Assembly (NCBI GenBank): GCA_025464125.1 | Contig: JAODLU010000200.1 | Coordinates: 1 to 13,465, forward strand | Length of the DNA: 13,465 nt | Direction: 5' to 3' | DNA from: Microbacteriaceae bacterium | Lineage (GTDB): Bacteria > Actinomycetota > Actinomycetes > Actinomycetales > Microbacteriaceae | Shown: positions 1 through 6,880 of the stretch, in pieces | How positions within the stretch are numbered: the stretch's first letter is position 1 | How the letters are laid out: every line of letters begins with the position of its first letter | The notes under the pieces: generated by a model | What the model was told of the DNA's origin: nothing | Databases searched by the model: none | The model's input: only the letters and a program-made list of their open reading frames with translations | Made by a program: the position numbers and the translations under genes

Positions 1-483
1 ATGAAGCTCGGCTGGAAGGACCGCCTCGACCCGATCAAGCAGTCCATCGCCGGCAAGCTCGTCGGCAATGACTTCGTCGCAGTGCACATGGCGTGGGGTG
101 CGGCCAACGAGTGGTCGGCGATCACCGCGTACAACCGCATGGCGGACCTCGAAGAAGACCCGGTGCTGGCAGAACTGCTGAAGCGCATCGCGAAGCAGGA
201 GGCCCGCCACGTGGCCTTCTACACCTCGCAGGCGCGTGACCGCCTCGCCAAGAGCAAAAAAGCACAGGTGCTCGCGCGCTTCGCCCTGAAGAACTTCTGG
301 TCGCCTGTCGGTTCCAGCATCATGGAGAAGTCAGAGGTCATCCACGTCATGGGTCACCTGATGAGCGGGCCGGATGGGCGCAAGGGCGCCAGGAAGATCG
401 ACACCGCGATCTCCGGACTGCCGGGTATGTCTGGTCTTCGTATCGTCGAGGATTCGCTCGACGCGCTCGGCATCGCCACCTAA
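1..483 (+). CDS. Ferritin-like diiron-domain protein, probably cut off at the 5' end by the window edge
   Basis: The 160 visible residues are mostly helical and look like the ferritin-like four-helix fold that binds two irons. Seen: Glu37 in a helix (NEWSAITAY), Glu67-x-x-His70 (KQEARH) about 30 residues later, and a later helix with Glu112 and His115. This Glu / Glu-x-x-His spacing is the usual carboxylate-bridged diiron pattern. The C-terminal part (FWSPVGSS, GLPGMSGLRIVEDSL) resembles actinobacterial 'ferritin-like domain' proteins, which are generally longer at the N terminus. The frame is open from base 1, so the ATG there may be an internal methionine and the true start may lie outside the window. 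The substrate is unknown; oxidase, desaturase-like or iron-handling roles are possible. It is followed after 45 bases by the LssY_C membrane gene on the same strand, so the two could be co-transcribed. Confidence 0.75.
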   Translation: MKLGWKDRLDPIKQSIAGKLVGNDFVAVHMAWGAANEWSAITAYNRMADLEEDPVLAELLKRIAKQEARHVAFYTSQARDRLAKSKKAQVLARFALKNFWSPVGSSIMEKSEVIHVMGHLMSGPDGRKGARKIDTAISGLPGMSGLRIVEDSLDALGIAT

Positions 484-528
484 CTCCTGGCATGGCCCCG
501 ACGCCGCTGGCCCGTTGACCGATACCCT

Positions 529-1878
529 GTGGTCGTGAGCGCGATCAACCCTTTCCGCCGATCGGCGGTCGTGCGCCCTGCGGTCGACTCAGGCCTCGAC
601 TGGGTGTTCTTCATCATCGGCGGGGTGTCGGCGATCTGGCTCGCCTACCTGCTGTTGCGGGAAAGCTTCAGCCTCGGCTGGGGTCAGATCTGGTTCTCAG
701 TCGTCTTCTGGATCCTTCTGGCGTACCTCGTATTGCCGAGGCTTCACAAAATCCTCACCCGCATCTACGTGCCCGACTATTTCATCGGGCGGGCGCGAAC
801 GAGCGATGGCCTCCTCGGTGACCCGATCAACCTCGCTCTTCTCGGCTCAGAGGGCCAGTTGCATGAGGCGATGACGCAGGCCGGCTGGACCATGGCCGAC
901 GACGTGACACTTGCCACCGGCTGGCGCATCGTCAGATCGACCATCCTGCGACGCAGCTACCTCGAGGCGCCGGTCAGCCCCCTGCTGCTCTTCGGGCGCA
1001 AACAGGATTTCGCATACCAGCAGGAGGTCAACGGCAGCCCAGGCAAGCGACACCACGTACGGTTCTGGCGGGCGCCCGACGGCTGGCGACTTCCGGGCGG
1101 ACGGCACGCTGAGTGGCTCGCCGCAGGCACCTATGACCGCCGCGTCGGCTTCTCGCTCTTCACCCTGCAGATCACCCACAAGATCGACGCCAACACCGAC
1201 CTCGAGCGGGACCACATCGTGGCGACCGTGAGGGCTGCCGAGTCTGGCGTCTCGGTGGCGACGATCAAGGACTTTTCGACCGGCTATCACTCCCGCAATG
1301 GCGGGGGGGACGCGATCGCGACGGATGGGGACCTGCCGGTGATCGATGTGAGGGCTGTTGACGTCGCGCCCGGCCTTGCTGCGGGCATCCCGACTGACAG
1401 TCGTGACAAGCGCCCCGGGCCGACGGTCATCGGGGCGCTGCTCGTGGCATCGCGAGGTCTCATCGCGGTCTATGCGATCGTGTCGCTGCTGGTCACCTGG
1501 GACGCGACCGTGGCGGCCGCCGTGAGGTCAGACGGCAATGACAGTGCTGCGGAGGTCGAGCTGGCCCTGCGCGCGCTTGTCATCGGCATCGGCGCTGTGG
1601 CACTCATCGACCTGCTCATCGCCTGGCGGGTCTTTCTCGGTCGCAACTGGGCGCGCGTGCTGGCGATCGCCGTCAGCGCCATATCCATCGTGCTGCAGGC
1701 CATCAGCTGGGCGACGGATGGCGCGGCGATAACCCTGCAGACGAACCTGCCAGGGCTTTCTCTCGACGTGCTGCTCATGCTCGCGCTGTCGAGCGAGCGG
1801 GCGCTCACCTATGCCAGGCGCAGGCGCAAGGCTCCGAAGCGCATCTCGGGCCGGCCGGGCAACGTCGCAGCGTTCTAG
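529..1878 (+). CDS. Integral membrane protein with an LssY_C domain
   Basis: A 449-residue protein. Two membrane helices (about residues 22-44 and 51-70) are followed by a soluble part at about 95-280 that matches the LssY C-terminal domain style: GDPINLALLGSEGQL, then a Trp/Leu-rich stretch, PLLLFGRKQDFAYQQEV, HHVRFWRAP and an ITHKID-x-N-x-D-x-ERDHI segment. Four further hydrophobic segments follow at about 298-323, 347-370, 374-395 and 405-420, then a basic tail. LssY_C is usually described at the end of phosphatase- or DedA-like membrane proteins; its function is not established. Here neither domain precedes it and extra helices follow it. The start is uncertain: GTG at 529 or GTG at 535, neither with a clear ribosome binding site. 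The stop overlaps the stop of the opposing gene by 4 bases. Confidence 0.85.
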   Translation: MVVSAINPFRRSAVVRPAVDSGLDWVFFIIGGVSAIWLAYLLLRESFSLGWGQIWFSVVFWILLAYLVLPRLHKILTRIYVPDYFIGRARTSDGLLGDPINLALLGSEGQLHEAMTQAGWTMADDVTLATGWRIVRSTILRRSYLEAPVSPLLLFGRKQDFAYQQEVNGSPGKRHHVRFWRAPDGWRLPGGRHAEWLAAGTYDRRVGFSLFTLQITHKIDANTDLERDHIVATVRAAESGVSVATIKDFSTGYHSRNGGGDAIATDGDLPVIDVRAVDVAPGLAAGIPTDSRDKRPGPTVIGALLVASRGLIAVYAIVSLLVTWDATVAAAVRSDGNDSAAEVELALRALVIGIGAVALIDLLIAWRVFLGRNWARVLAIAVSAISIVLQAISWATDGAAITLQTNLPGLSLDVLLMLALSSERALTYARRRRKAPKRISGRPGNVAAF

Positions 1879-2486
1879 GGTTTGCCTGTCGGCGTCGGGC
1901 TCGGTGAATCCGTCACGCAGCCGGGCGGCAGCGAGTTGCCGCTGATCGAAAAGTCATCGCAGCGCAGGAACGCCGCCTGGTGCACTCCGAGTTCGAACGA
2001 GGCGACAGCGATCAGGGTGATGGCGATGAGCATCAGGGTGCTGCGAGCCCTCGAGATGCCTTTGCCGAGGTTTGGCCAGATCATGCGGGCAAGCACCCAC
2101 AGCGTTGCGGGGATTCCGAGCAGGCCCACGATCGCGCCGATCAGGTCGACGACATCTGTGAAAACGTTCGAGGTCTCCGGGTTGCTGATGAGTTCGAGCA
2201 CAAGCCAGAGGGTCGGAACCAGCAGCGCGGCAGCCCTGCGAATGCGGTGCCGTTCGCCGCGCGGCTGCAAGAGCACGACGAAGAAGGCAGCAGTCGCGGC
2301 GGCCCACACGGTGAGCAGCTGGTCGAAGAAAAGCGTGCCCCATGCGCCAAGCGTGAAGGCCGGCCACCACAGCGCTGCGCTCATCGCGACGACGACGCCA
2401 GCCTCGATGCCTGGCCGCGTTCTGGGGTCCGCCGGGTGAGCGGTCGCGTGCTCCGCATCTTCTGGCATGGCCACGTTCGCTGGCAT
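1875..2486 (-). CDS. Small four-helix membrane protein of unknown function
   Basis: A 203-residue protein I cannot assign to a family. The N-terminal 27 residues are polar. Hydrophobic segments follow at about 30-50 (with a possible continuation to 73), 86-101, 112-136 and 150-168. The C-terminal 35 residues should lie outside the membrane. They contain two cysteines (Cys176 and Cys190) that could form a disulfide, and end in a Ser/Thr/Pro-rich stretch. I chose the ATG at 2486 because upstream codons run antisense through the VOC gene and lose membrane-protein character; the ATG at 2468 is an alternative. No strong Shine-Dalgarno sequence is visible. The stop interlocks with that of the LssY_C gene through a shared CTAG, and the 5' end faces the VOC gene across a 75-base gap that could hold divergent promoters. 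Confidence 0.7.
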   Translation of the reverse strand: MPANVAMPEDAEHATAHPADPRTRPGIEAGVVVAMSAALWWPAFTLGAWGTLFFDQLLTVWAAATAAFFVVLLQPRGERHRIRRAAALLVPTLWLVLELISNPETSNVFTDVVDLIGAIVGLLGIPATLWVLARMIWPNLGKGISRARSTLMLIAITLIAVASFELGVHQAAFLRCDDFSISGNSLPPGCVTDSPSPTPTGKP

Positions 2487-2503
2487 GGGCCAACGGTACC
2501 GCC

Positions 2504-2533
2504 TTGCCGCAGGTCGCCCGGATAGCCGATAAT
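2504..2533 (+). promoter_or_regulatory. Candidate promoter of the VOC gene
   Basis: TTGCCG at 2504-2509 and GATAAT at 2528-2533 are separated by 18 bases, close to the vegetative sigma-70 type consensus. The predicted start lies about 20 bases before the Shine-Dalgarno sequence of the VOC gene. Inferred from sequence only. Confidence 0.5.
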
Positions 2534-2561
2534 CGAGCGCAGCCGGCCGAAGGAGAAATAC

Positions 2562-2951
2562 ATGCCCACGATCAATGTCGCGAGTGTGCTGGTCGACGAC
2601 CAGGCCAGGGCGCTCGCGTTTTATACCGACAAGCTGGGATTCGTCGCCAAGACCGACGTGTCCCTCGGGGAGTACCGATGGCTGACAGTCGTCGGCGCGA
2701 ACGAGCCAGACGGTGTCGAGCTGTTGCTGGAGCCCGATGTGCACGCTGCTGCGAAGGCGTTCAAGCGGGCGCTCGTGGCCGACGGCATCCCGTACACGTC
2801 GTTTGCTGTTGAAGACGTCACTGCCGCGCACGCTGACCTCGAGGCGCGCGGCGTGACGTTCACCCAGGCGCCGACCGCCATGGGTCCGGTCGTCACAGCG
2901 GTGCTGGATGACACCTGCGGCAACCTGATCCAGCTGACCAGCCCGGCCTGA
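2562..2951 (+). CDS. VOC-family (glyoxalase/bleomycin-resistance fold) protein
   Basis: A 129-residue protein of the size and layout of a two-module VOC domain: a first beta strand (INVASVLV), then helix and strand with the signature ALAFYTDKLGF at residues 17-27, a second half starting near residue 78 (YTSFAVEDV), and the closing strand GNLIQLTSP at 120-128. The classical metal ligands are not all present: Asn4 stands where many members have His, and Gln124 where many have Glu. A glyoxalase I-like metal enzyme is therefore not implied; a binding or sequestration role is equally possible. The start is well supported by AAGGAG at 2550-2555, six bases before the ATG. The gene converges on the TetR gene with only 10 bases between stops and no visible terminator hairpin. 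Confidence 0.85.
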   Translation: MPTINVASVLVDDQARALAFYTDKLGFVAKTDVSLGEYRWLTVVGANEPDGVELLLEPDVHAAAKAFKRALVADGIPYTSFAVEDVTAAHADLEARGVTFTQAPTAMGPVVTAVLDDTCGNLIQLTSPA

Positions 2952-2961
2952 TCGTTCGCGC

Positions 2962-3576
2962 TTACAGGCCAGTCCGAATGCCGTTGCGCAACGTGTCGAA
3001 CAGCCGCTCGAGCCGCGCGCTGTGGTCGTCCACAACGCCGCTGTAGGCCTCACCCGCGAGCAAGCGCCGCGCAGTCTCGACCATCACCGAGCTGTACCCG
3101 GCGATGACCAGCGCGGCAAGCAACTGCGCGTCGCCATCGAAGGCGGAGTCGACCTGAAGCTCACCCGCGAGAACCTGTTGCAATTCGGAGGCGATCTCGC
3201 GTGCTCGTGCCACGAGCGCTGGTGATTCGGCGACCGTGCGGAAGAACCCCGTCGAACGTTCGTCGACGCCGGAGAGCGGATGACGATCTTCGAACAGGCG
3301 AGCACTCATTGCGTGCATCGACTCGAGCGCATCGACACCTGAAGCGCGCTCGCGCACAGCCGAGCGCAGCAGGTCGACTGCGTCGGCGGCGCGATCGAGA
3401 AACAGGTCTTCCTTGCGGGGGAAGTGGTTGAAGACGGTAACGCTCGATACCCCAGCCTCCCGCGCGACCTCGGCGACGGTGACCGAGTCGTAGCCGCGCT
3501 CGATAAAGAGGCGGTTTGCCACCTCGCGTATGCGCGCACGGGTCTGAGGGCCGCCGCGTTCGCTGGTCCTGGGCAT
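2962..3576 (-). CDS. TetR-family transcriptional repressor, probable regulator of the divergent MFS exporter
   Basis: A 204-residue protein of typical TetR length. The N-terminal DNA-binding domain spans about residues 12-60: RIREVANRLFIERGYDSVTV, then the helix-turn-helix AEVAREAGVSSVTVFNHF at 35-52, followed by PRKEDLF at 53-59, a standard TetR signature. The rest is helical and variable, as expected for a ligand-binding and dimerisation domain, so the inducer cannot be predicted. The start is the ATG at 3574-3576 with GAGGAG at 3582-3587 as ribosome binding site. It is transcribed away from the MFS exporter gene across a 61-base gap that carries a large dyad over both promoters. That arrangement is typical for a repressor controlling itself and an efflux pump that removes its ligand. 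Confidence 0.93.
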   Translation of the reverse strand: MPRTSERGGPQTRARIREVANRLFIERGYDSVTVAEVAREAGVSSVTVFNHFPRKEDLFLDRAADAVDLLRSAVRERASGVDALESMHAMSARLFEDRHPLSGVDERSTGFFRTVAESPALVARAREIASELQQVLAGELQVDSAFDGDAQLLAALVIAGYSSVMVETARRLLAGEAYSGVVDDHSARLERLFDTLRNGIRTGL

Positions 3577-3599
3577 CCGAGCTCCTCACGGTCGCAACT

Positions 3600-3628
3600 A
3601 TCTTGTGTAACTAAACTTAGTGACCTAA
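3600..3628 (-). promoter_or_regulatory. Candidate promoter of the TetR gene
   Basis: Read on the minus strand, TTAGGT (3623-3628) and CAAGAT (3600-3605) are 17 bases apart, the near mirror image of the opposing promoter. The predicted start is near 3593, giving a leader of about 17 bases that contains the GAGGAG ribosome binding site. The two promoters occupy the same DNA and should exclude each other. Confidence 0.45.
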
Positions 3629-3631
3629 GAT
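3603..3631 (+). promoter_or_regulatory. Candidate promoter of the MFS exporter (leaderless)
   Basis: TTGTGT (3603-3608) and TAAGAT (3626-3631) are 17 bases apart. Six bases follow the -10 box before the A of the exporter ATG at 3638, so transcription should begin at the start codon. No Shine-Dalgarno sequence precedes the ATG, which fits a leaderless mRNA. Confidence 0.6.
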
Positions 3632-3637
3632 AGTGAT

Positions 3638-5107
3638 ATGTCGTCCCAACACACCACAGCCATTGTCTCCCCCCGGTCACTGCGCGAAGCATGGATCGCG
3701 CTCGCCGGACTGTCTGCGGTCTTTCTCTTCGAGATGCTCGATAACTCGATCCTGAACGTGGCGTTGCCGACGATCGGTCGCGAACTGAACGCATCCACCA
3801 CGTCACTCCAGTGGGTGACCGGCGCATACGCTGTCGTCTTCGGCGGTCTGATGCTGCTCTTCGGGGCGATCGCCGACAGGTTCGGCAGGCGACGCATCAT
3901 GCTTATCGGCCTGGTGCTGCTCGCCACCGCGAGCCTTGCCACCGCGTTCGTCACAACATCCCAGGAACTCATCGCGGTGCGTGCCGTGATGGGCATTGCC
4001 GCGGCAATGACGACACCGGGATCGATCGCGCTGGCGTTCCGGTTGTTCGCGGGGGACACCCTGCGAGTGCGGGCGATGACCCTCATCTCAACCGTCGGCC
4101 TGGTCGGGCTCGCCATCGGTCCAACAGTCGGAGGCTTCGTGCTGGCGATCGCACCGTGGCAGGTGCTGCTGCTCGTCAACGTGCCGATCGCCGTACTTGC
4201 GTTCATCGGCATCCGGGTCGGCATTGCGCGGGACGACGCCGCAGACCTCCATCGCGATCCGATCGACATCGCAGGCGCAGCGCTCGGCACCGCGACCATC
4301 GTGCTGGCGCTGGTCACCCCAACCCTCTTCGTGAACAGCGGCGCCGGTTCCTGGGCGCCATGGACAGCCGCCGCTCTGGCAATCACGTCTGCAACCTTCT
4401 TCGTGCTGCGAGAGCGGTCGGCTCGCTTCCCGCTTATCGACCTGGGGCTCATCGCACGCCCGCTCGTGTCGAGCGGTCTCGCCTACAAGGCTGCGACCGG
4501 GCTCGCGGTCGCCGGCATGGGTTACATGGTGACGCTGCAACTGCAGCTGGCGTGGGGGTGGCCGCCGTACCTCGCCTCGGTCGGCATGCTGCCGCAGGTG
4601 ATCGTGCTCATCTTCGGCGGGCCGCTGGCCAACCGCTTCATCGAACGCGTCGGGCTCGACCGCGCGGCCTGGACCAGCGCGATCTCGGTCGTCGCAGGGC
4701 TCGCGGTCTACGGCCTGTTCAGCAGCTTCGGCTACGTGTGGGTCGCCATTGGCCTCGTGCTTGTCGCGGCTGGCATTCGCGTGAACGGTGTGGTCGCTGG
4801 AACCAACGTGCTGCGGGGACTGCCCAAGAACCGCACGTCCATCGGGGCGGCCCTCGTCGACACAGCGTCTGAGGTCGCCACCGGTACTGGCATCGCCGTC
4901 ACGGGCACGGTGCTTGCTGCGCTCTTCACCGGAACGATTGCGTCGTCCCACTGGAGTGCCGTGCACAGCGCGCAATTCCAGGATGCCGTGACAATAGCGG
5001 GGCTCAGCCTAACGGCGGTGGCCGCAGCGCTTGTGGCCTTCGGCATCGTGCGCTCACGCCTGGTCGACTCGACAGTTGCGATGGAGCAGGATACAAGCGC
5101 CGTCTAA
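3638..5107 (+). CDS. MFS multidrug exporter, DHA2 (14-helix) type
   Basis: A 489-residue integral membrane protein, the right length for the 14-helix drug:H+ antiporter family. Helix 1 carries the DHA motif LDNSILNVALPTI (Asp35 in the membrane) at residues 34-46. Motif A, GAIADRFGRRRIM, lies in the loop between helices 2 and 3 at 76-88. The antiporter motif C-like GLAIGPTVGGFV lies in helix 5 at 157-168. Many further hydrophobic segments continue to about residue 478, and the tail is short and polar. It probably exports toxic hydrophobic compounds using the proton gradient; the substrate cannot be read from the sequence. It is divergent from a TetR gene and preceded by the dyad and a leaderless promoter. 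The stop is only 3 bases from the stop of the convergent lipoprotein gene. Confidence 0.93.
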   Translation: MSSQHTTAIVSPRSLREAWIALAGLSAVFLFEMLDNSILNVALPTIGRELNASTTSLQWVTGAYAVVFGGLMLLFGAIADRFGRRRIMLIGLVLLATASLATAFVTTSQELIAVRAVMGIAAAMTTPGSIALAFRLFAGDTLRVRAMTLISTVGLVGLAIGPTVGGFVLAIAPWQVLLLVNVPIAVLAFIGIRVGIARDDAADLHRDPIDIAGAALGTATIVLALVTPTLFVNSGAGSWAPWTAAALAITSATFFVLRERSARFPLIDLGLIARPLVSSGLAYKAATGLAVAGMGYMVTLQLQLAWGWPPYLASVGMLPQVIVLIFGGPLANRFIERVGLDRAAWTSAISVVAGLAVYGLFSSFGYVWVAIGLVLVAAGIRVNGVVAGTNVLRGLPKNRTSIGAALVDTASEVATGTGIAVTGTVLAALFTGTIASSHWSAVHSAQFQDAVTIAGLSLTAVAAALVAFGIVRSRLVDSTVAMEQDTSAV

Positions 5108-5110
5108 GCG

Positions 5111-6040
5111 TCAGTGTTTCGCGCCGGGGATATCGCCTGACACGTCCACGGAGCCGCTCAACCCGGTCGCCTGTATGTGGAAGGGCACCGCATAGGTTGC
5201 CAGGTCTCCAGCATCAGGAGTGACGGCCAGCAGGGCGGCCTTGATTGCCTGCGCATCGGCCAGGCTCACATGGTCGACATACAAGGCAGCGGCGCTCGGG
5301 CCGGCTTTGGCAGCCTCGATCGAGAACTGCCCGTCGGGGTATCGGGCCGCCTGGTCGATCGTTGCGCCAATGGTCGAGCGCGAGAGCTGGCCCGGCAGGT
5401 CAGTGATGCGCAGCTGACCGCCAGAGGTGCGGATGTCACCTCCGGCCTTCCAGAGCTCGGAGCCTCGAACGCGGGAGAGCGCGGCATCCATCACGGACAC
5501 GTCGCTCACCTCGACCGCCGGAAAGCCGCCGTCGACCGCAATCGACACGACGCCGGCAATGCTGCGGATGCCCATTACCGCGTGTGCGGAACTGGCAGCC
5601 GACTTCCACGGCTTCGGATAGACGTCGAACTGCACTGCATTCGGCGCGGTGGAATCCGCTCCCGGAACGTCTGTCCCGTGGATAACCAGTGACGCCTGGA
5701 TGGGCGCAGCTGGCGCGACGTCGACGCTCGGCACGGGGTCCTGTGCGAACCGGTGTGTGGCGTTAGCAATCGCGACCGCCTGGTCTTCGGTAACGGTGGC
5801 GCTCATGACGACCTCCAGGCCCACCGTGCCGCTCGACTTGGCTGGCTGCAATTTGATCGTCTCCACCTTGTCCACACCCTGCAACCGGCCGAGAACGTCG
5901 CGCGCGGTCTGGTCGAACGATGTCTCGGTGACGCCTGGGGTGGGCTGCGCCGATCCGGACGGACCGGTGCACGCTGTCATGGCCAGCGCGAGGCACAGCA
6001 GGACTGCAGTGGTTGCCGAGGGCAGGAGGCGAGCGCGCAT
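5111..6040 (-). CDS. Secreted lipoprotein of unknown function
   Basis: A 309-residue protein with a clear lipoprotein signal: a short basic start (MRAR), a hydrophobic core at about residues 9-20, and a lipobox ending MTAC with the lipidated Cys24, followed by a flexible Gly/Ser/Pro/Thr stretch. The mature part alternates short strands and helices and seems to repeat a motif. Segments around residues 50-95 (VDKVETIKLQ to IANATHRF) and 155-190 (AGVVSIAVDG to LSRVRGSELW) each show a small strand, an acidic turn and an amphipathic helix, and a similar unit may occur near 240-270. I do not recognise a named family. It probably sits on the outer face of the membrane. It lies 31 bases downstream of the SRPBCC gene on the same strand and may be the last gene of the ArsR cluster, though it could have its own promoter. 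Confidence 0.8.
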   Translation of the reverse strand: MRARLLPSATTAVLLCLALAMTACTGPSGSAQPTPGVTETSFDQTARDVLGRLQGVDKVETIKLQPAKSSGTVGLEVVMSATVTEDQAVAIANATHRFAQDPVPSVDVAPAAPIQASLVIHGTDVPGADSTAPNAVQFDVYPKPWKSAASSAHAVMGIRSIAGVVSIAVDGGFPAVEVSDVSVMDAALSRVRGSELWKAGGDIRTSGGQLRITDLPGQLSRSTIGATIDQAARYPDGQFSIEAAKAGPSAAALYVDHVSLADAQAIKAALLAVTPDAGDLATYAVPFHIQATGLSGSVDVSGDIPGAKH

Positions 6041-6071
6041 AAGCCTCGACTCTAGCCCCGCGCCCAGGTGC

Positions 6072-6509
6072 CTAAACCGTGAGCAGCGAATCCAGCGCGT
6101 CGAAGACCATGCGCCACCCGACAGACGAGCCCTCGTATTCCTCCGCAGAGAGATTGCCGCCGGTCTGGCTGAACGCCATCTCGGTGCCGCCTTCCACGGC
6201 GGTGAAGACCACCGTGTAGAGCTCGCGGGCGTCGCCTGGCTCGAATGTCGAGGTCAACACCAGCCTGTTTGGTCGGTCGATCTCGATGAACTCGCCGTGC
6301 CAGTGAAAGACCATGTCCGGGGCCAGGATCATGGTGGCCTTCCAGGTGCCATGCTGGCGCACATCCATCCACACTGAGTCCAGCGGAACCTCGGCACCGC
6401 TGCCGCCCCACCAGATTGCGAAGGATTCCGGGGTAACCCAGGCGTCGAAGACCGCCTCGGGGGATGCCGCGAACGTGCGTGTCACGAAGGAGCCGAGTGG
6501 TTCGGTCAT
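6072..6509 (-). CDS. SRPBCC (AHSA1/START-like fold) protein
   Basis: A 145-residue protein with the hallmarks of the AHSA1-like branch of the SRPBCC ligand-binding fold: FVTRTFAASPEAVFDAWVTPE at the N terminus, then WWGG at residues 33-36, GTWKATM, a central FHWHGEFIEIDRPNRLVLTSTF stretch, YTVVFTAVEGGTEM and a C-terminal GWRMVFDALDSLL helix. Members bind hydrophobic ligands in a deep pocket; the ligand here is unknown. The start ATG at 6507-6509 overlaps the stop of the ArsR gene as ATGA, and an AAGGGA sequence about nine bases upstream can serve as ribosome binding site. ArsR plus SRPBCC pairs of this kind are widespread in actinobacteria. The longer open frame to 6635 is an out-of-frame read through the ArsR gene and was not used. 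Confidence 0.9.
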   Translation of the reverse strand: MTEPLGSFVTRTFAASPEAVFDAWVTPESFAIWWGGSGAEVPLDSVWMDVRQHGTWKATMILAPDMVFHWHGEFIEIDRPNRLVLTSTFEPGDARELYTVVFTAVEGGTEMAFSQTGGNLSAEEYEGSSVGWRMVFDALDSLLTV

Positions 6510-6832
6510 TGGGTGTTCCCTTGTGTGAGGTGCTGTTCGAGAGCGTCGAAACTCTGCTTCCAGAAGTGGCTGTAGTCGCCGATCCAGGCGGCCGCGGGGG
6601 CCAGCGGTTTGGCGTTCAGTCTCGCCGGACGCCACTGGGCCGCGCGTCCGCGCGAGATCAGTCCCGCTTTCTCGAGCACCTGGAGGTGTTTCGAAATGGC
6701 CGGCAGGCTCATCGCGAACGGTGCAGCGATATCGTTCACGGTCGCCTCGCCGAAGGAGAGCTTCGCGAGGATTGCCCGCCTGGTTGGATCTGCGAGTGCC
6801 GAGAAAGTCCTGCTGAGTTGGTCAGTTGCCAT
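6506..6832 (-). CDS. ArsR-family winged-helix regulator
   Basis: A 108-residue protein, typical for the family. FSALADPTRRAILAKL at residues 10-25 is the classic ArsR opening, followed by TVNDIAAPFAMSLPAISKHLQVLEKAGLI at 31-59 containing the recognition helix, then the wing (SRGRAAQWRP) and a C-terminal helix with WIGDYSHFWKQSFDALEQHL. The metal-sensing ELCVCDL-type cysteines are absent, so it is not an arsenic or zinc sensor of the classic kind. It belongs with the autorepressors found beside SRPBCC genes. I chose the ATG at 6830-6832, the second methionine of a longer open frame, because the homologous region begins there and a promoter ends exactly six bases before it. No ribosome binding site precedes it. 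Its stop overlaps the SRPBCC start by 4 bases. Confidence 0.92.
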   Translation of the reverse strand: MATDQLSRTFSALADPTRRAILAKLSFGEATVNDIAAPFAMSLPAISKHLQVLEKAGLISRGRAAQWRPARLNAKPLAPAAAWIGDYSHFWKQSFDALEQHLTQGNTQ

Positions 6833-6838
6833 GGAGCG

Positions 6839-6868
6839 ATAATAAACCTGTTGGCTAATTAAGCACAA
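6839..6868 (-). promoter_or_regulatory. Candidate leaderless promoter of the ArsR gene
   Basis: On the minus strand, TTGTGC (6863-6868) and TATTAT (6839-6844) are 18 bases apart, and exactly six bases (6833-6838) separate the -10 box from the A of the ATG at 6832. There is no Shine-Dalgarno sequence. This is the same geometry as at the MFS exporter. Confidence 0.6.
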
Positions 6869-6874
6869 GGTTTA
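6843..6874. promoter_or_regulatory. 32-bp imperfect dyad, probable ArsR operator
   Basis: Arms TAAACCT (6843-6849) and AGGTTTA (6868-6874) are perfect inverted repeats around an AT-rich core. In total 12 of 16 positions are symmetric. It overlaps both the -35 and -10 boxes of the ArsR promoter, as expected for autorepression. Binding is inferred. Confidence 0.55.
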
Positions 6875-6880
6875 ATACCC

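Larger units (their letters stand above)
3597..3634. promoter_or_regulatory. 38-bp dyad, probable TetR operator
   Basis: The outer arms ACTATCTT (3597-3604) and AAGATAGT (3627-3634) are perfect inverted repeats. An inner dyad at 3607-3624 (ACTAA/TTAGT core flanked by GT/AC) shares exactly the same centre, between 3615 and 3616. Counting all positions, 15 of 19 base pairs are symmetric. It occupies most of the gap between the divergent TetR and MFS genes and covers both candidate promoters, so a bound repressor should block both. That TetR binds here is an inference. Confidence 0.8.

Noticed and set aside
2487..3053. N-terminal extension of the minus-strand membrane protein (open frame continuing to 3053)
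   Set aside because: It runs antisense through the well-supported VOC gene, has low-complexity Arg-rich content, and the hydrophobic protein begins only at the ATG at 2486.
3811..4872. 353-codon open frame on + inside the MFS gene
   Set aside because: Arg/His-rich shifted read of the exporter gene with no domain; high GC produces long spurious frames.
4088..4975. 295-codon open frame antisense to the MFS gene
   Set aside because: No recognisable features, no ribosome binding site, and complete overlap with a clear transporter gene.
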